This document shows, piece after piece, positions 58,023 through 64,000 of a DNA stretch of 64,000 bases. The notes beneath the pieces were generated by a model, which was not told the origin of the DNA, searched no databases, and saw nothing but the letters and a program-made list of their open reading frames with translations. The first letter of the stretch is position 1. Every line of letters starts with the position of its first letter. Made by a program: the position numbers and the translations under genes. The DNA is from Acanthaster planci. Its lineage: Eukaryota; Echinodermata; Asteroidea; Valvatida; Acanthasteridae. The DNA lies in contig NW_019091355.1 in the NCBI RefSeq assembly GCF_001949145.1, positions 2,341,443 through 2,405,442 on the forward strand, read 5' to 3'.

Positions 58023-61000
58023 GTGAGTTGTATCCTAATATGCAAGCAGCTATAGGTAGGGTCTATGCCTTACTTTCTTTGGTACCGGAACAATTTTGGT
58101 TGGTTATAAATACATGTATAGCGTGAAACGACACAGAAGTCTTTCATCCTCAAGAATTATGATGAACAGTGGCGATACATGTGTTACCCCAGCTATGGAT
58201 TACCCTCCAGCTACGGACTAAAAGGAATAGACCCCTTAAATTGATATGGTACCGTACTCCATGCGCGTGTATTTGGCAAATCATGCTTTCGCTTTCGGCA
58301 GGCACTCTGTGCATTGTCGTTTCACAAACTGAAAGCTATTTTAATTATACCAGTTAAACAACTTCTAATTAATTTCTGTGTCAGGTATCAGATACAGGGA
58401 TGGGTCAAATGCATGTCAAACCTTTCAAAGAATTTGCTCCTTACTGTATGTATTTCACTTCAGTATCCGATGTGCGCGCGCACCGTCGAGCGTTAGTTTG
58501 TGAAACCGAAATTCTTGATAACGCAACTTTCACAGCGAACTGACACTCACTTGCAAATGAGTGTCAGTTCGTGGTGTCGGTGACGAACTGTGAGTAACCA
58601 AGAGAGGGTCGTATTTCCTAAGGCCGACAAAGCGAAATTCAACCCTCTGCTCACTCATCACAGGTCCGACAGGGAATATAAACTTGCACTACCGATGACC
58701 AAACTATTCCAGTCCATTTGTTTTAAAACACACTGTCCGAAATGTCGAATACAAAAAATCGAGATTTTGTAACGTAACTGTTTTCCTCCAACTCATACGC
58801 AATTAAAGGAACACTTTTGTCTTCCTTAAATTCAGTTTTTGTGTTACTCTTCACTTTTCTTGTCGTGATTTGAGGGCCCTGTAACAGTCAAAATTTAAAG
58901 TAAAATCTTACACGACCAATATAAATTGTAGTCCACTGTTGTGCGATGTCTTGGCGCGAGTCTGATTTACACTGACCAAAAAGTTAATAATTTTTGTAGT
59001 CTGTAACCGTGAACCCCTCGTGACAATGTTTCAGCCAACCAGGATAACGAACCAATTTGGAAGTACGGCTGTAGTTGGGACGACCAAAGTATGTCACACA
59101 TTCCAGCTGTGTGTCATAATTAATTCCGTAAGGTGTGAGCTGCATTAACTTCGAGATGGTTCTTGAGGTCTTTCACAGAATTTGTTGAGTATGGTTTTTA
59201 TACATGCCGGCCAACTAAAGCACCATAATTTGGGACCTTCCCAACTAGCTCTGTTGTTGGAACATGTGGGGGTGTAACACATGCTTAATCATAACATAAG
59301 TAGGCCTAACTTGAGTAGGTAATTCAGTCCTAATCAAGGGTGTATCCAGAACCAAATTTTCGATGGAGGGGAACTTGTTTGATGAGGGGGCAGTTACGTA
59401 GGCTCTTTAACCTTTCATGACCTTTCTGAGGGTTGAAGCTACATGTTAAGGTTTTATACTCTTTTTAGGAGGGAAGTGAAAAAGATAAACTAACAAAGTT
59501 ATATTCACTTACAGAATTTTTAAAATAACAGGAAGAACGTGATTGTTCAATTGTCAATTCATTGCAGCAGTTTAATTGTAAATTCAATGTAGCAATACCA
59601 AAGAATTTTACTCACTTGATTAAAATTCATTGTCCTTCCTTCATTGCATTCCGTCCAGTGTTTTACTTTGCAAAACATCCAAAACAAGCTTTCCTGGATC
59701 TTTCGAAGAAATATGGCGCAATCGTCTCCTTGAAATTCGCCAGTGGTGACGTTGTTTTGCTAAACACTTTTGATGTGGTTAAAGAGGCACTCGTCAAGAA
59801 AGCCGCTGTGTTTGCTGGACGTCCTGCAACATACTCAGGTGAGGTGCATCGAGGTCAGATATTGACCAGGGTCCCTTTAATTGCAGTACTTTTCAGAAAG
59901 TTTGCTTGAAGTTGCCAGCAGTTTGGAGGAAAAAACTGTTCCACCAAATAAAGTTCCAAAAACTTAACAGTCACACCTGATATGAAATAGACTGGTGAAC
60001 AATACAGTTCGTCCGCGGCGTGGCTAAGGGGGGGTAGGGGCGCACGCCCCCCCCATGAGAAATCGTGGCCCCCCCACTTGATGTGGTCACGATTATGGAC
60101 ATGTATACATGTATTTCCAACTACCAGATAGACTCCCCCCCCCACTGAAGCGATAATCTCCCCGCTCGCCACCCCGCCCCCTGAATCCTGGCTACGCCGG
60201 TGCAGTTTGTACATAGGCTACAGTAATGTTGCATTCAACTAGATTCAGAGTTTACGAAAATGTTTTAGTGTTCTTCTTCATGGATTTGCCATCCAAAATA
60301 TTCTTCAATGTTACTTTTTAATTGTCTCGTGTTTCTCTAATTCTATTATAGTTGGATTACTAACAGAAGGGTTCAAAGACATTGTTTTCTCAACCTACGG
60401 ACCTCAGTGGCGTTATCAACGCAAACTTGGCCATACTGCCATCAGGTAAATGAAGATAATGTCAGGAAGTTCAACCCCATTCTTTGAGAATTTGGTAACC
60501 TCAGGAAAGCTTCTAGTTCTCTGACTAAAATTTTAAAATAATTACCATGGGAATCCTCGGAAAGGAATTATTCCGTGCCTATCATTACAGAAATGGCTTT
60601 TCTATACAGACTAAATCATGTCGTTCAAAACGATCAGGTGGTTGCAGAAAGAAAGCTTTGAGAAAAATGTATGTCAAATGTCCCTTGGCGGAAATTTGTC
60701 ACCAAAATGGTTCTGCTCAGAAGACCAAATCTGATGGGTAATCTACACATTCAACTCTCATCACTTTTAAGGTTGCGGGCTCCAGTCACGCTTTTTAACC
60801 AGGAAAGCACCAACGAATTAAATCACACTCCAAATACACAAGGCAAGTATAATTATTCAGAGTCCTGTCTGAAACTTTGTATCAGTGTACAGTTAGATTG
60901 TGTACATGTTCTTCCTTTTTTCTTTGTGACAGGCATTTCGCACAGAAGGAGCGTTTGGAGCAACTGGTTTTCAGCGTCACCCCTGGAGTTGCCAAGATTC

Positions 61001-64000
61001 TGGATGAAATGGGAGACAAGCCATTCGCTCCCAAATGGACGATCGGCCAGATAGTGTACAATATCTTGGGCACCCTGTGCTTTGCCAAGCGGTCAGTATA
61101 ACTTTATTTGTAGTACATGTACGTGTAATTCAGATATATAGGTATAAGAAGCGATTTCAGTCGAGGTGCAACTGTCAACGCCAGTTCACCCTTTTTAGTC
61201 ACCCATGCAGTGTTTGTGCCACGCCTTACAGGGTGCAAAGTCTTTTTGATCATTGAATCAAAAAGAAAATACTTTTTCAGACCAGACTGTTCTGTGAGTT
61301 TAGATAACAATGTTTATTCTCTAATTGTTCTCATTGTTACACTATGGCTCCCTATGTGGTATGGTCCAAACTGCAAATTGCAATCTCCAAACGTTTTACT
61401 GTCTACGTGAATCATGTTAACGCTACATCATTTTAATGAACAGGCTCACAAAAACATTGACAATATGGAATGGATTTTGACCCCACAAACACAGAGGTAC
61501 ATATACATGAACATTCTTTGGGTCTAATAGTTTTGGATGTCGCTCACTGTTGATCTGCAGGACCATGTACTCATTGAGTATTCATGTCAGAACCTTCCCT
61601 CGTTTCCTGCCGAATTTGCCAAAACCTTTGTCACATTCATCAACATGCATAGGGGCCTACATGTTCGAACGATTTACCTCTGGTCATTTTCTCCCATGTT
61701 TTTTTTATTTTTTTCTCTCAAAGCTGAGAGTCTTTAGATTCTTTTGCAAACGTCAAACTGTGTTCTTTCAAGCACTCGTTTCGAACTGGACACTGGATAC
61801 CCGCCATTCAGTTTCGCGTTGGGTGATTGAAAGGAGAATTAACTGTCATTTTCGTGTAGGCTGACGAGCATGCGTTTTTGTGTGTTATCGTGACAGGTAC
61901 AAATTCAACGATCCCGATTTGTTGGACTGGATCGACCTGAATACTGGCATAACCAAAGTATTTAGTAACGGATTACTGGGGGATTTCATAGCTATTTTCC
62001 AGTACATTCGCACTCCTTCCGACTTGAAATACCGGCGCCTCCTGAAGTCCTTCAGGAAAATGTTCAGTGACGAGTTAGACAAACACCAAGAGAGCTTTGA
62101 TCCAGGTAATGGGGCTAGCAGCTATCATTTTAAGTAATCATTCAATTTTCTGTTTAATTAAACGCCAAGATATTATCTCATTGAACATTCCTTAAAGCCT
62201 TATCGGCATCTCTCTGTTTTCCCCCAGCTTCTTCCAAGTATGGGGAATTTTTATATTTTATTTTCGTTTTAATGTTGGAAAGACATCTGGGGGACGATAA
62301 CATTTCTGAAAGCATGTAGAAGAAAAGGCCCAAAAAACTTAACATTCTACGTCAAAAGGTCTACAAAATTTACACGCTAAAATTCCAAATTTTTGGCCCA
62401 CTTCCCTCTACTAAACAACCCCCCCCGAGAAAATTTGTTTCTAAGTTACCTTTAATAGGATTAATAGTCCGGCTGCATTGAAGCAATCTCACGGACATTG
62501 TGTCGTGCATATGTATACAGAGCCCCGTATTGTTTTGAATAACACTCCAAGCAAACAATTTCCTTTGTCTTCAGAGAACATCCGTGACTTTATGGATTCG
62601 TTGTTGCTGACCCAGAAAGAGAACATCGAAGCAGGAGAAGAAGGAGCTGACCGTCTGACAGATACGCACCTCATCTACACTGTCATGGACATTTTTTCGG
62701 GTAAGGCCTTTGGAATTAGCTGTAACGAAAGACTGCTTCCCTTCAGTACAATTCATGAGTGCATTTTTCTATACAGGTAAACACATGCTATTCTGAGATT
62801 GATTCCTGTGAATGAATCAGCTCCCTGGTCTTATACACGTCACATATAAAGACAATAATGACCCCACGAAAGTTCGGCCAAATGAAAATGTAAGCATAGT
62901 TCAATGCATCTTCCGTCTCACATCAGCGGGAACAGAAACCACCATTCTCACCCTTCACTGGGCTGTGCTCCTCATGGCCGAGTATCCTGAAATCCAGAAA
63001 AAGGTCGCCAGGGAAATTGATGAGGTCCTAGGTCGTGACAGCATGCCGTCGTTGTCCGACAGGGGCTCTTTGCCGTTCACTGAAGCCACTCTCCTGGAGA
63101 TTTTCCGGTATGGCACGGTGGTACCACTTGGCGTCCCGCATTCTGTGATGGAAGACACAACACTGTGTATGTATCTCATCATGTATCACAACTCACTAAG
63201 ACCCAGGAAAAGGTCAAACCAGCATTTTAGGCATTAATTACAACGCAGACAATCTGCAGTCTGTGGGTAGATGACAAGTACATCTACACCAATAAAATTA
63301 CAGTATTCAAGGCACGTAAAACTGGATTATTATCAGCTATCGAATCAAATATTAACGGCCGACTGTACTGCAGATGTGAACGCTGGTTTAGATTACATGT
63401 CATTCTAAACTTGAAATTCGCAACGCTTGACTTTAGACTCCACTTGTACAAATGACCCAAGAGGTGTCCAAAGTGGTTATTGCAAAGAAATGTACACCAA
63501 AACGGTCGTTGGAATTTGGTGGAAACCTCTAAAATAAAGAAGACAAATATAATTCTAACCTCACAAAAACCAACACATATTGTTTTCTTCCTGCTGTATT
63601 GCTTTTCTTGGCCAGGCGGATACAGGCTTCCCAAAGATACAGTTGTGATGGTTAACCATCTGGCCTTGCACTACAGCCCCACTGAATGGGAAGATCCTGA
63701 AAACTTCAAACCAGGTAACGCAGAACTAGTCTTTGTGGATGTCAGTTTTACAGATGATAGCTCAGGTCATCAAGCAGTAATGTCTTGCTTCAGAAACAGC
63801 AATGTCAAACGCAGGAGTAAGTTACTTGTGTACTGGTACTAAAACGCTTTGATAATTTGCCCCTTTTAGAGCGATTCCTAAACGACAACGGTCAGCTCCT
63901 TGCCAAACTTCCAGAGAGCCCCTTGCCTTTTAGCACTGGACGCCGTGTCTGCCTCGGCGAGGACTTCGCTAAGAAGGAAGTCTTTCTGCTCTTCACCTGG
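57872..64000 (+). CDS. second cytochrome P450, tandem paralogue (gene span, partial at 3' end)
   Basis: Same nine-exon plan and intron phases as the P450 at 49.5 kb. Exons 3 to 8 are identical in length (94, 159, 209, 126, 240, 99 nt); exon 1 is 9 nt shorter and exon 2 is 9 nt longer, so residue numbers agree from 111 on. Motifs: anchor [14 protein letters not shown], hinge FPPGP, C-helix WRYQRK, AGTETT (307-312), ExxR (E364-R367, LEIFR) and haem loop FSTGRRVCLG with Cys447. The window ends inside exon 9 just after the haem loop, at LLFTW. No frameshift or premature stop is seen, so it looks functional. As for its neighbour, the substrate is unknown; a steroid or other lipid is a family-based guess. 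Confidence 0.93.
58537..58570. repeat. perfect 13-bp stem hairpin in P450-2 intron 1
   Basis: GAACTGACACTCA, an 8-nt loop, then TGAGTGTCAGTTC. A weaker outer inverted match, GTTTCACAAACTGAAA near 58318 against AGTTTGTGAAACCGAAA near 58495, suggests the hairpin is part of a larger element. Confidence 0.75.
59659..59838 (+). CDS. P450-2 exon 2 (residues 51-110)
   Basis: The acceptor is GTCCAG|TGTTTTAC and the donor TCAG|GTGAGG, phase 1. Reads KKYGAIVSLKFASGDVV and VVKEALVKK, ending GRPATYS. The first 20 residues differ strongly from P450-1. Confidence 0.93.
60006..60206. repeat. transposon-like segment with inverted GGCGTAGCCA-type ends
   Basis: The left end CCGCGGCGTGGCTAAGGGGG is mirrored approximately at the right by CCCCCTGAATCCTGGCTACG followed by CCGGTG. 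Homopolymer runs of C or G lie just inside each end. No open frame. It lies in P450-2 intron 2. Confidence 0.6.
60352..60445 (+). CDS. P450-2 exon 3 (residues 111-141)
   Basis: The acceptor is ATTATAG|TTGGA and the donor ATCAG|GTAAAT, phase 2. Reads [20 protein letters not shown]. About 81% identical to P450-1. Confidence 0.93.
60933..61091 (+). CDS. P450-2 exon 4 (residues 142-194)
   Basis: The acceptor is GTGACAG|GCATTTC and the donor AAGCG|GTCAGT, phase 2. Reads HFAQKERLEQLVFSV through NILGTLCFAK. Confidence 0.93.
61897..62105 (+). CDS. P450-2 exon 5 (residues 195-264)
   Basis: The acceptor is GTGACAG|GTACAAATTC and the donor CCAG|GTAATG, phase 1. F-G region; it reads GLLGDFIAIFQYIRTPSD where P450-1 has [18 protein letters not shown]. 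Confidence 0.93.
62575..62700 (+). CDS. P450-2 exon 6 (residues 265-306)
   Basis: The acceptor is CTTCAG|AGAAC and the donor TCGG|GTAAGG, phase 1. Nearly the same as P450-1 exon 6 (36 of 42 residues). Confidence 0.94.
62927..63166 (+). CDS. P450-2 exon 7 (residues 307-386)
   Basis: The acceptor is CATCAG|CGGGAAC and the donor CTGT|GTATGT, phase 1. AGTETT and LEIFR (ExxR) are intact. Confidence 0.95.
63616..63714 (+). CDS. P450-2 exon 8 (residues 387-419)
   Basis: The acceptor is GGCCAG|GCGGATAC and the donor CCAG|GTAACG, phase 1. Reads CGYRLPKDTVVMVNHLALHY then PENFKP. Confidence 0.93.
63870..64000 (+). CDS. P450-2 exon 9, cut by window end
   Basis: The acceptor is TTTTAG|AGCGATTC. Reads [16 protein letters not shown], then [19 protein letters not shown] and LLFTW at the window edge. 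The haem-ligand Cys447 is present; about 40 residues and the stop are beyond the window. Confidence 0.94.

Noticed and set aside
57682-58026. 114-codon open frame overlapping P450-2 exon 1
   Set aside because: It runs in a different frame from the membrane anchor; its right half is a frame-shifted reading of the true exon and its left half has no counterpart upstream of P450-1.

Overview
This is nuclear DNA of an animal: the genes are split by GT-AG introns, tRNA and SINE material is present, and there is one assembly gap (655 N at 1686-2340). The protein families (a peptide GPCR, a stearoyl-CoA desaturase, clan-2 microsomal cytochromes P450) together with heavy over-use of the palindromes TACATGTA and TAGGCCTA suggest a marine invertebrate, most likely a deuterostome such as an echinoderm. 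That placement is an inference and only weakly supported.

Layout. 1-15.8 kb: no convincing gene; it holds a long foldback repeat, a 57-bp tandem duplication, one repeat shared with 23.4 kb, a decayed coding-like stretch near 9.4-9.9 kb and a CpG-rich patch near 12.4-12.7 kb. 15.8-35.3 kb (+): a six-exon gene for a 454-residue class A peptide GPCR, with a 13-kb first intron and a 22-bp minisatellite in intron 2. 35.3-40.1 kb: gene-free and rich in repeats. 40.2-43.9 kb (-): a complete four-exon acyl-CoA (stearoyl-CoA) delta-9 desaturase of 368 residues; its intron 1 carries two tRNA-Pro genes on the opposite strand and a possible third, decayed copy. 43.9-49.5 kb: intergenic, between divergently transcribed genes. 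49.5-55.8 kb (+): a complete nine-exon clan-2 (CYP17/CYP1/CYP2-like) P450 of 506 residues. 57.9-64.0 kb (+): a tandem paralogue with the same nine-exon, same-phase structure, cut by the window end inside exon 9. A tRNA-derived SINE with a 13-bp target duplication lies between the two P450s.

Function. The desaturase and P450s are all endoplasmic-reticulum membrane oxygenases acting on lipids or steroids, and both classes can draw electrons through cytochrome b5. The GPCR is a plasma-membrane neuropeptide receptor. Nothing shows that the neighbours are co-regulated. The most informative signals are the uneven exon-by-exon divergence of the two P450s (exon 5 about 47% identical, against about 75-90% for exons 1, 3, 4, 6, 7 and 9), the near-identical tRNA-Pro pair that differs at the anticodon, and several families of short foldback elements, including a 113-bp element that looks like a deletion derivative of a ~460-bp relative nearby. 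I see no gene cluster that amounts to a new biological system. All exon structures were read by eye from splice sites and frame; no search was run.
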